DNA of 20,631 nt from SCN-69-37 sp044507065 (GTDB taxonomy: Bacteria; Acidobacteriota; Vicinamibacteria; Vicinamibacterales; SCN-69-37). The notes under the pieces were generated by a model that saw nothing but the letters and a program-made list of their open reading frames with translations, had not been told where the DNA came from and searched no databases. The stretch covers positions 1 through 20,631 of the forward strand of contig JBIQJY010000061.1 in NCBI GenBank assembly GCA_044507065.1, written 5' to 3'. The translations under genes and the position numbers were made by a program. Shown piece by piece: positions 13,989 through 20,229 of this stretch. Every line of letters begins with the position of its first letter. The first letter of the stretch is position 1.

Positions 13989-15863
13989 TCAGTTGTTCGG
14001 CAGCTGCCCTCGCGGATACACCACGATATAGCCCTGCATCTCCTGGTGCAGCGCTGAGCAGAAGACCGTGCAGTAGAAGGGATAGACGCCGGGCCTGTCG
14101 AGCGTGACGGTAACCGTCCGCGTCTCGCCGGCGCTCAGGTCGACCATCACGTTGTGCCCGGACAGGCCGAAGCCGTGGCTCATCGCGTTGGTCTGCTCGA
14201 CGTTGGTGATGTGGAAGTGCACCGTGTCGCCCACCTGGAACTCCAGGTTGTCGGGGACGAAGTTGCTCCGCAGCGCGCGCATGCCGACGTCGACCACATT
14301 GCCGTTGCGCCGCACGAAGGCGTCATCCTCGGACCAGACCTGGTGCGGGTGGTTGTTCTCGGCCCGCCGGTAGAAGCCGATCGGCTGGATGAGGTCGGCC
14401 CGCAGGATCTGCGCGAAGTGCGGCTCCTTGTCGGTGAACGACTCGTAGACCATGGTCATCCGCTCGCCGGTGATGTCGATGAGCTGGCTGGTCTCCGGAA
14501 TCTGCGGACCGGTCGGCAGCGGCCGCCCGCTCGCATCCTTGTTCATCGACACGAGCCAGTCCCCGTACGGCGCGCGCGTGTCGCTGCCGCCGACCACCAG
14601 GTGGCCCGGGTTGGTGTGCACGTCGATCCGGTCGATGACCACCTGCTCGAGGTCGGCCTTCTCCTGGTCCGTCCATGGCGGCAGCCGGAACTTCGCCACC
14701 TTCGAATCGATGAACATCGTCGTGTAGGCGTTGCCGCGGCCGTCGAACTGCGTGTGCAGCGGGCCAAGCCCGACCGGCACCATGCCCTCGGTGACGGTCT
14801 CCGGGTTGACCACCGGCACGCCGCGCACCTCCTCGACGAAATCCTGGTTCTTCACGGCCGCGAGGAACTTCTCGAAGCTGAACACCGTGGCCGACGGTTC
14901 GAGCTTGCCGCCGCCGACGATCCACTGCCCGGTCGGATCCACGTCGATGCCGTGCGGGCTCTTGGCCAGCGGCACGTAGTACATCACGCCAGGCACCTTG
15001 GCCGGATCGATGACCGGGATGCCGCCGATGCGCTCGAAGTCGCCGTTCTCGACAGCCTCGGCGGCGCGCTGCCAGTTGACGAATGCGCTGTAGTCGCGCT
15101 CGCGCTGGCTGGCGCCAATCTCGAGGCGGGTGTGCGCCAGTTCGCTGTTGTAGCTGGTGACGAAGAACCAGCCGTGGCTCGGACCCTTGCCCGTGGAGGA
15201 CAGGTCCCACTGGAACGGCGGCGTGAGCACCTGCCAGGCCGGCGACATCTCGCCCGTCTCCGGATCCACCCGAATGGCCGTCACCACGCCGTGGTAGTCG
15301 TCGGCGTAGTTGTCGAGCGAGGCCACCGTGCCGCGCGGCAGCGGCGTGGCGAAGCGCGACGCGCCGAAGACGTACTCGGTGTTGTCGGTCACCGACGAGG
15401 CGCCGTGATTGCCGGCGGTATTCGGAATCGGGCCGAGGATCTGCTTGGTCTTGAAGTCGCGCAGGTCGATCCGCGCGAGGCGGTTGTGCGCGTTGTCGTT
15501 GACGAACAGCCACCGGCCGTCATACACGCCGTCCTTCTTGGACAGCGCCGGATGGTGCACGTCGCCCCAGGTGAGGTCGCCGAGCATCGCACGGGTCTGG
15601 TCGTCGTAGCCGTAGCCGTAGGCCGCGTTGGGGTTGAAGACCGGAATCGTCTTGATGTGGCGCATCGACGGGATGCCGGCCACGCGGACGTCACCGCCGT
15701 GACCACCCGAGTAGAAGAGGTAGTACTCGTCCATCTCGCCGGGCGCGACGTACGTCCGCTCCGCGTGGCTGGTCGGTGCTGCGTCCTCGCCACCGCCGCA
15801 CCCGGCGACGACGATGGCCGCAGCCATGGCTGTCAGAAGGTGGCGGCACCGCTGCATTGTCAT
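13989..15863 (-). CDS. nosZ: Nitrous oxide reductase NosZ, clade II (Sec-exported, lipoprotein-like)
   Basis: NosZ reduces N2O to N2 in the periplasm. From ATG 15863 (GAGGA eight bases upstream) it is 624 residues. The signal ends AAAIVVAGC, a lipobox with Cys 22; no twin-arginine motif is present, a mark of clade II. The seven-bladed propeller carries all seven expected CuZ histidines: DVHHPALS (103, 104), NDNAHNRLARI (126), KSPHGIDVDPTG (304), PLHTQFDGRG (370), NPGHLVVGG (421) and EPHFAQILRA (482). The C-terminal cupredoxin domain has a complete CuA site: His 563 in NAMSHGFGLS, then Cys 598, Cys 602, His 606 and Met 609 in FYCTVFCSALHQEM. The frame opens 18 codons earlier at 15917, with other in-frame ATGs, so the start is not certain. 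Azurin lies upstream and NosB-D-F-Y downstream. Confidence 0.97.
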   Translation of the reverse strand: MTMQRCRHLLTAMAAAIVVAGCGGGEDAAPTSHAERTYVAPGEMDEYYLFYSGGHGGDVRVAGIPSMRHIKTIPVFNPNAAYGYGYDDQTRAMLGDLTWGDVHHPALSKKDGVYDGRWLFVNDNAHNRLARIDLRDFKTKQILGPIPNTAGNHGASSVTDNTEYVFGASRFATPLPRGTVASLDNYADDYHGVVTAIRVDPETGEMSPAWQVLTPPFQWDLSSTGKGPSHGWFFVTSYNSELAHTRLEIGASQRERDYSAFVNWQRAAEAVENGDFERIGGIPVIDPAKVPGVMYYVPLAKSPHGIDVDPTGQWIVGGGKLEPSATVFSFEKFLAAVKNQDFVEEVRGVPVVNPETVTEGMVPVGLGPLHTQFDGRGNAYTTMFIDSKVAKFRLPPWTDQEKADLEQVVIDRIDVHTNPGHLVVGGSDTRAPYGDWLVSMNKDASGRPLPTGPQIPETSQLIDITGERMTMVYESFTDKEPHFAQILRADLIQPIGFYRRAENNHPHQVWSEDDAFVRRNGNVVDVGMRALRSNFVPDNLEFQVGDTVHFHITNVEQTNAMSHGFGLSGHNVMVDLSAGETRTVTVTLDRPGVYPFYCTVFCSALHQEMQGYIVVYPRGQLPNN

Positions 15864-15891
15864 CACTGATGTCCTCATGGTCATACCCGTC

Positions 15892-15927
15892 CGGTTCGAA
15901 CCGACCCGACGCGACATGCGCCGGGTC
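15892..15927 (-). promoter_or_regulatory. Paired palindromes between azurin and nosZ genes
   Basis: The 85-base gap between the azurin stop and the nosZ start holds two dyads: CGGTTCGAACCG, a perfect 12-base palindrome at 15892-15903, and GACCCG...CGGGTC at 15903-15927, whose interior GCG/CGC extends the stem across a two-base bulge. They share one base and could form successive RNA hairpins. They may be an operator for a nosZ-proximal promoter or an mRNA processing or stabilising element. No T-run is present. Confidence 0.5.
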
Positions 15928-15948
15928 CATTCGGGTTTCGCTATCGAC

Positions 15949-16542
15949 TCACTCGACGACCATGTTGCCGTTCATCTGCGCGAAGTGCCCCGGGAAGGCG
16001 CAGAGGAACGGATAGTCGCCCGGCGTGCCTGGCGCCTGGAACTCCACGGTCGCCGTCTCGCCGCCGCCGATCATCTTCGTGAAGGCGACGACACGGTTGC
16101 GCAGCGACTCGGGCACGTAGTCGTTGGCGGCCGATCCGCCCTGCACGCCGACGTCCGCGCCGAACTCGAACACGTCGTCGCCCATCTGCAACACGACGAC
16201 GTTGTGCCCCATCGCCTGCGCGGGCAGCGCCCCGACGTGCTTGAGCGTGATGCGGACCATCTGTCCTGCCTTCACGGTGAAGCGATTGATGTTGAAGCGG
16301 ATGAGGTCGTTGCCCTCGATCGCGATGTCGGCCACGTTGCCGTCGTCACTGAACGCCTGCATGGCGGCCGGAATGCTCAGCCCGCCCGCCGCGGGTGCGG
16401 CAGGCGCCTGCGCCGCCGGCGCCGATGTGCCGGACGTCGCCGCGCCACCGTCCGCGGGCTCCGATCCGCCACCGCCACACCCGACCAGGGCGACGCTCGC
16501 GACCAGGGCCACGACTCCGCCAGCAACCGAAAATGTCCGCAT
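15949..16542 (-). CDS. Azurin-type blue copper lipoprotein
   Basis: A 197-residue type 1 copper protein. The N-terminus MRTFSVAGGVVALVASVALV leads to a lipobox ending VGC (Cys 22), followed by a flexible Gly/Ala/Pro/Ser linker of about 30 residues. The cupredoxin domain holds the azurin ligands: His 113 in AMGHNVVVLQ, then Cys 181, His 186 and Met 190 in FLCAFPGHFAQMNG. Azurins carry single electrons between periplasmic redox enzymes. Being membrane-tethered and directly upstream of nosZ, it is a good candidate electron donor to NosZ, replacing the cytochromes of other clusters. AGAGG lies six bases before the ATG at 16542; an open frame extends 37 codons upstream but has no signal or ribosome site. 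Confidence 0.93.
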   Translation of the reverse strand: MRTFSVAGGVVALVASVALVGCGGGGSEPADGGAATSGTSAPAAQAPAAPAAGGLSIPAAMQAFSDDGNVADIAIEGNDLIRFNINRFTVKAGQMVRITLKHVGALPAQAMGHNVVVLQMGDDVFEFGADVGVQGGSAANDYVPESLRNRVVAFTKMIGGGETATVEFQAPGTPGDYPFLCAFPGHFAQMNGNMVVE

Positions 16543-16566
16543 GATGTACCTCTCTCGTGAAATGAG

Positions 16567-16585
16567 CCTGACGATTCGCGTCAGG
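16567..16585 (-). promoter_or_regulatory. Inverted repeat upstream of the azurin gene
   Basis: CCTGACG-ATTCG-CGTCAGG is a perfect 7-base inverted repeat with a 5-base spacer, 25 to 43 bases upstream of the azurin ATG. It may be a regulator site for the azurin-nosZ transcript, or a hairpin in its leader just upstream of the ribosome site. Confidence 0.5.
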
Positions 16586-16624
16586 TGTCGACCTCGAGCT
16601 CCAGGGGGCTGTCGGCTCGCCATG

Positions 16625-16653
16625 AGCCTAGGACGGACCGGTCGATGATGCAA
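16625..16653 (-). promoter_or_regulatory. Possible sigma-70-type promoter for azurin-nos operon
   Basis: Minus-strand TTGCAT (16653-16648) and TAGGCT (16630-16625) are separated by 17 bases, which fits the spacing of a housekeeping promoter, but each box matches the consensus at only three of six positions. It sits about 85 bases upstream of the azurin start. Confidence 0.22.
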
Positions 16654-16671
16654 CCCGTCCGCGGTGCGCGT

Positions 16672-16938
16672 TCAGGCCCCGCGGCGGAAATCGATGACGA
16701 TGCTGCCCGGCTCGCGCTGGACGTAGGTGATGGCCACGGCCGACCCGTACCGCTGCTCGATCTGTGCGAGCAGGGGCAACGGATCGTGGTCGTTGCAGAA
16801 CCGCATGGTCTCGCCGGGCGTCAGCGCGTCGAGGGCGCCGAAGATGGCGGCATGACGAAACCGCTTCGCGATGCCTCGTGCGTCGAACGGATAGAGCTGG
16901 TCGGCTTGCAGGTGCAGGTGTGCAGTCACAGTGCACAT
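16672..16938 (-). CDS. DUF2249 domain protein
   Basis: An 88-residue cytoplasmic protein that is essentially one DUF2249 domain: LYPFDARGIAKRFRHAAIF, then ALDALTPGETMRFCNDHDPL and PLLAQIEQRYGSAVAITYVQ, ending PGSIVIDFRRG. The layout 'DxRG ... ALDxLxPGE ... NDHDPxPLL' is the family pattern and resembles TusA-like small alpha/beta folds. Such genes commonly lie beside denitrification and nitric oxide response genes, and here it precedes the azurin-nosZ genes on the same strand with a 129-base gap. The biochemical role is unknown. ATG at 16938 has no clear ribosome site, and an in-frame GTG three codons later at 16929 is an alternative. Perfect inverted repeats in front of and across the start suggest tight regulation. 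Confidence 0.82.
   Translation of the reverse strand: MCTVTAHLHLQADQLYPFDARGIAKRFRHAAIFGALDALTPGETMRFCNDHDPLPLLAQIEQRYGSAVAITYVQREPGSIVIDFRRGA
16919..16937. promoter_or_regulatory. Inverted repeat overlapping the DUF2249 start codon
   Basis: TGTGCA-GTCACAG-TGCACA is a perfect 6-base inverted repeat with a 7-base centre. It covers most of the annotated ATG (16936-16938). It may be an operator, or may reflect that translation begins at the GTG at 16929 instead. Confidence 0.4.
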
Positions 16939-16964
16939 GATCGCCCGTCTCGCGCGGCCAGACA

Positions 16965-16978
16965 TTGCGCCAGCGCAA
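16965..16978. promoter_or_regulatory. TTGCG-N4-CGCAA dyad upstream of DUF2249, candidate Crp/Fnr-type site
   Basis: TTGCGCCAGCGCAA has two 5-base half-sites separated by 4 bases, the same 5-4-5 geometry as FNR/DNR/NNR boxes (TTGAT-N4-ATCAA). It is centred 33-34 bases upstream of the DUF2249 ATG. The inner half-site bases differ from the FNR consensus, so the cognate regulator is open. Confidence 0.45.
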
Positions 16979-16998
16979 GGACGACGATGCGCTGGAGT

Positions 16999-17012
16999 GG
17001 GGGCGCGCCCCC
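16999..17012 (-). terminator. GC palindrome just after the ADOP permease gene
   Basis: GGGGGCGCGCCCCC is a perfect 14-base palindrome ending six bases downstream of the permease stop. It could form a hairpin in the 3' end of the transcript, but there is no T-run and the loop would be very small. It may help insulate the permease transcript from the nos genes. Confidence 0.35.
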
Positions 17013-17018
17013 GGGGCC

Positions 17019-19715
17019 CTAGTCCGCGCGCAACGCGGCCCACGGGTCGATCCGGGTGGCCCGCCGGGCCGGCAGCCACGCGGCAATCAGGCCCACCATC
17101 AGCAGGAGCACGGTGACGACGGTGTAGGCGACCGGATCGGTGGGCGTGACACCGAACAGGAACGTCTGCAGCACACGCGTCACGGCCACGGCGCCAATCA
17201 GGCCGATGACCACGCCGGCCGCGACGATGCGGAGCGCGTGGGCGAGCACGAGCCGGAGGACGTCGGGGCGGGTGGCGCCGAGCGCGATGCGCACGCCAAT
17301 CTCGCGGCGGCGCTGCGCGACGGTGTAGGCCATGAGCCCGTAGAGGCCGCAGGTCGCAATCAGGGTGGCCGCCATCGCAAACAACCCGATCAGCACGGTC
17401 CGGAACCGTGGCTGCGCCATCGATGCCGCCACTGCGTCGTCCATCGTCACGGCCTGCTCGATCGGCAGATCGGGCGCGACGCGGCGAAGTTCCGCGCGGA
17501 CGGCCTCGGCCGCACCGGCCGGGTCGGCCGTTCGCACCACGAAAGCGACGAACCGGATGAACCCGCTGCGGTCCTGCTGGAACGGGGCATAGATCATCGG
17601 CTGGACGTCGCCGGTCAGTCCCCGCTGGTGGATGTCGGCGACCACGCCCACGACGGTCAGCCACTCGGGGTTGCCCCAGATGCGGATGCGCCGGCCGAGG
17701 GCTTCGTGCGGGCCCCCCGGGAAGTACTCGCGCGCGACGCGGTCGCTGACGATCGCCACTTTCGGCGCCGCCGCCGTGTCGCTCGCGGTGAACTCGCGCC
17801 CCGCCAGCAGCGGAATGCCCATGGTGGCGAAGTAGTCGGCGTGGATCTTCGGGATGCCGACGTCAATGGTGGTTCTCGCGTCTCCCTCGATCTCGAAGTC
17901 GCCCTGGATGAACATCATGGCGAAGGGCACCGAGTTGATCACGCTCGCCGACGTCACGCCGGGGATGTGCCGGATGCGATCGAGGACGTCGCGCGTGAGC
18001 GCGTGGATGCGATCCGGACCGTCGTACAGGTCTTCGGGCAGCGCCACCCTGACGGTCTGCACGACGCCGTCGTCGTCGCTCGATGCGAAGCCGGGCGACA
18101 CCGAGCTGAGGCGCACGAAGCTGTGGACGAGCAGCCCGGCGCCGACCAGGAGGACGAGCGTCATCGCGATCTGGCCGGCCACGAGCAGCGTTCGCAGCCG
18201 CTCGCCCTGCCGGTCGCCCGCCATCCGCGTGGCGCCGGCCTGCAACGCGCCGCCTTCGCCAAACGCGGCGCCGCGCACGCGCAGCGCCGGAACCAGGCCG
18301 ACGACGAGCGTCGAGAGCAGCGACAGGCCGAGGCAGAACGCCATGACGCGCGTGTCGACGGCGACGCTGCCGAGGCGCAGCAGCATCGCCTGCGGCACGA
18401 GCGGCAGCGTGAGGTCGATTGCGAGCACGGCGAGCAGTCCGCCGAGCGACGCGCCGGCGAGCGACAGGACGGCCGCTTCGGTCAGCAGCTGGCGCACGAT
18501 CCGTCGGCGCCCGGCGCCGAGCGCCATGCGCAACGACAGTTCGCCGCGACGCGCCGTGAGGCGCGCCATCTGCAGGTTCGCCACGTTGACGCACGCGATC
18601 AGCAGCACGAGCGCCACCGCGCCCAGGAGAATCAGCAGCAGCGTGCGCACCGATTCGGTGCCGTAGGCCTGCAGCCCGACCGTGCGCGCGCGCGTCGGGA
18701 CGTCCGACGCGCGTGTGCCTTCCATGCCGAGCGCCCCGGCCGGTGCAATCGACGGGTCGTTGACGAGCGTTGTCAGTTCCGCCTCCACGCGTTCGCGCGT
18801 CACGCCGGGCGCCATGCGGCCCAGCAGGAAGAGGAATGCGCCCTCACCCGTGTCGGTGGACCAGCGGTTGACGAGGAAGACGTCCACACCCGGCTGGGCG
18901 CCGCCGCCGATGGGGGGGCGGAAGCCGAAGTCCGCGGGCAGCACGCCAATCACGGTGCGCGGAAGGCCATTGATGATGAGGGACTGCCCGAGAATGGCGG
19001 GATCGGCGCCGAGCGTCGTGCGCCACAGGCGATCGCTGATGACCACGCTGCCGTCGTCTTCGGGCGCCGCCGCGCCGGTGAGGAAGGCGCGGCCGCGTAC
19101 GGGACCGATGCCGAGCGTCGTGAAGAAGTTCGGGCTCACGTCGAGCGCGGGTATCCGTATCGCCTCGCCGCGGCCCGTGAGCCGCGCGTCCACCGACGTG
19201 TAGGCCGCGAGGTGATCGAATGCGGTGACGCGCGGACGAAGACCCTCGTAGGCGATGGGCGACCAGGTGGAGAACGTCCTGATGCCTGTTCCCGTCTGCT
19301 GCGCCGAGGACACCATCACGAGGCGGTCGGCATCGGGATAGGGCAGCGGGCGCCACAGGATGCCGTAGGCGACCGAAAAGATGGCGGTGTTGAGGCCGAT
19401 GCCGAGCGCGATCGTGGCGAGGGCCGTCAGGGTGAAAGCCGGATCGCGCCGCATCAGGCGCAGCGCATGGCGTACGTCCTGGGCGAAGGTCTCGAGCGTC
19501 GCGAACGTCCACGCCTCGCGCGAGCGTTCGCGCACCTGCAGCGGGTTGCCGATGCGCCGGCGTGCGGCGGCCCTGGCCTCGTCGCCGTTCAGGCCGTTGG
19601 CGTCGGCCAGGGCCTCGGCCTTCGCGCGTTCGTGGAACTGCAGTTCGTCGGTCAGGTCGCGATCGAACTGCCTGCGCTGGAAGAAGAACAGCAGACGACG
19701 GAGCAGGGAACCCAC
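17019..19715 (-). CDS. ADOP-family FtsX/MacB-like permease
   Basis: An 898-residue membrane protein of the acidobacterial duplicated orphan permease group. Residues about 1-90 are the typical cytoplasmic helical extension (RRQFDRDLTDELQFHERAKA, ARAAARRRIGNPLQVRERSR, LETFAQDVRHALRLMRRDPA). Then come a first transmembrane segment (FTLTALATIALGIGLNTAIF), a MacB-like periplasmic domain (WSPIAYEGLRPR, LDVSPNFFTTLGIGPVRGRA, VVISDRLWRTTLGADPAILG) and FtsX segments around 370-500. A second periplasmic/FtsX half ends with AVAVTRVLQTFLFGVTPTDP and LIAAWLPARRATRIDPWAAL. No ATPase gene lies beside it, as is usual for this group. The start is GTG at 19715 with GGGAGG five bases upstream. It lies 16 bases after padR, clearly co-transcribed. 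The transported substrate or signalling role is unknown. Confidence 0.93.
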   Translation of the reverse strand: MGSLLRRLLFFFQRRQFDRDLTDELQFHERAKAEALADANGLNGDEARAAARRRIGNPLQVRERSREAWTFATLETFAQDVRHALRLMRRDPAFTLTALATIALGIGLNTAIFSVAYGILWRPLPYPDADRLVMVSSAQQTGTGIRTFSTWSPIAYEGLRPRVTAFDHLAAYTSVDARLTGRGEAIRIPALDVSPNFFTTLGIGPVRGRAFLTGAAAPEDDGSVVISDRLWRTTLGADPAILGQSLIINGLPRTVIGVLPADFGFRPPIGGGAQPGVDVFLVNRWSTDTGEGAFLFLLGRMAPGVTRERVEAELTTLVNDPSIAPAGALGMEGTRASDVPTRARTVGLQAYGTESVRTLLLILLGAVALVLLIACVNVANLQMARLTARRGELSLRMALGAGRRRIVRQLLTEAAVLSLAGASLGGLLAVLAIDLTLPLVPQAMLLRLGSVAVDTRVMAFCLGLSLLSTLVVGLVPALRVRGAAFGEGGALQAGATRMAGDRQGERLRTLLVAGQIAMTLVLLVGAGLLVHSFVRLSSVSPGFASSDDDGVVQTVRVALPEDLYDGPDRIHALTRDVLDRIRHIPGVTSASVINSVPFAMMFIQGDFEIEGDARTTIDVGIPKIHADYFATMGIPLLAGREFTASDTAAAPKVAIVSDRVAREYFPGGPHEALGRRIRIWGNPEWLTVVGVVADIHQRGLTGDVQPMIYAPFQQDRSGFIRFVAFVVRTADPAGAAEAVRAELRRVAPDLPIEQAVTMDDAVAASMAQPRFRTVLIGLFAMAATLIATCGLYGLMAYTVAQRRREIGVRIALGATRPDVLRLVLAHALRIVAAGVVIGLIGAVAVTRVLQTFLFGVTPTDPVAYTVVTVLLLMVGLIAAWLPARRATRIDPWAALRAD

Positions 19716-19731
19716 GGCAACCTCCCGGCGA

Positions 19732-20091
19732 TCAGGCGACCGAGGTCGTCTTCATCACGCGCATGATTGCGCCGAACATCTCGGAAAAGCGCGACTGTTC
19801 GACGCCAAGCTGCTTCTTTCCGGCGGCTGTCAACCTGTAGAAGCGGGCGCGCCGGTTGTTCGCCGAGATCTTCCACTCGGCCGACACCCATCCCTTGACG
19901 AGCATGCGCTGCAGCGCCGGATAGAGCGAGCCTTCCTCGACCGTCAGAACGTCGGCCGACAGCAGCTGGATGTGCTGCGCGATGCCGTAGCCGTGCATCG
20001 ACTCGATCGACAGCGTCTTGAGGATCAGCATCTCGAGCGTGCCCGGCAGCAGGTCGTTCCGGTTCTTCGTCGTCGTCCTCGACTGCTTCAT
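19732..20091 (-). CDS. PadR-family transcriptional repressor
   Basis: A 119-residue winged-helix regulator. The family core is NDLLPGTLEMLILKTLSIES (about 12-31), MHGYGIAQHIQLLSADVLTV with the recognition region VEEGSLYPALQRMLVKGWVS, and the wing NNRRARFYRLTAAGKKQLGV. The C-terminal helix is short, as in the PadR-s1/LmrR-like subgroup. It is the first gene of a two-gene transcript with the ADOP permease and probably represses that transcript. ATG at 20091 is chosen because AAAGG lies seven bases upstream; the open frame extends 22 codons further, into the promoter region, without support. PadR-ADOP pairs are a hallmark of Acidobacteria. Confidence 0.93.
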   Translation of the reverse strand: MKQSRTTTKNRNDLLPGTLEMLILKTLSIESMHGYGIAQHIQLLSADVLTVEEGSLYPALQRMLVKGWVSAEWKISANNRRARFYRLTAAGKKQLGVEQSRFSEMFGAIMRVMKTTSVA

Positions 20092-20104
20092 CAGCTTACC
20101 TTTG

Positions 20105-20119
20105 CATAGACAGACTATG
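20105..20119. promoter_or_regulatory. Candidate PadR operator
   Basis: CATAG-ACAGA-CTATG is a perfect 5-base inverted repeat in an AT-richer patch just upstream of the padR ribosome site. On the minus strand it reads ACATAG...CTATG, similar to the ATGT/ACAT half-sites of PadR-family operators. It would lie just after the start of transcription from the promoter proposed at 20129-20157, a suitable place for autorepression. Confidence 0.45.
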
Positions 20120-20128
20120 TGAGTAGCC

Positions 20129-20157
20129 AGTGTCGGCCTTTCCGGGCGCGGTGTCAA
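20129..20157 (-). promoter_or_regulatory. Candidate padR promoter
   Basis: Minus-strand TTGACA at 20157-20152 is a perfect -35 box; 17 bases later GACACT (20134-20129) is a weak -10 box. The predicted transcript start, near 20122, would fall just before the CATAG/CTATG dyad. Confidence 0.35.
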
Positions 20158-20166
20158 CAGGTGTCA
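20150..20166. repeat. Direct repeat GGTGTCA, ten-base period, between padR and cupin
   Basis: GGTGTCA occurs at 20150-20156 and again at 20160-20166, one helical turn apart, in the 138-base divergent region. It overlaps the padR -35 box and lies about 65 bases upstream of the cupin start. Same-face direct repeats of this size suit regulators of the AraC or response-regulator type, but no specific factor can be named. Confidence 0.25.
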
Positions 20167-20229
20167 GGGGCCGTCTGGCCCATTGCCGATGCGGTGTTTA
20201 AGATGTGCGGAACGAAAGGACGCACTGAC

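Noticed and set aside
14154..15869. 571-codon plus-strand open frame opposite nosZ
   Set aside because: No domain, shadow-type composition; nosZ on the other strand is unambiguous.
15864..15917. Twin-arginine signal for NosZ (SRR in the upstream extension)
   Set aside because: SRRVGSNRT does not fit SRRxFLK, is not followed directly by a hydrophobic segment, and lies before the better start at 15863; the real signal is Sec/lipoprotein type.
16965..19766. 933-codon plus-strand open frame opposite the ADOP permease
   Set aside because: Its product is Arg/His/Gln/Ala-rich without any recognisable domain; it is the antisense shadow of a high-GC gene, and the minus-strand product is a clear ADOP permease.
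20119..20229. N-terminal extension of the cupin
   Set aside because: The extra 37 residues have no family match and would overlap the promoter region; the ATG at 20230 has a ribosome site and matches the family start.
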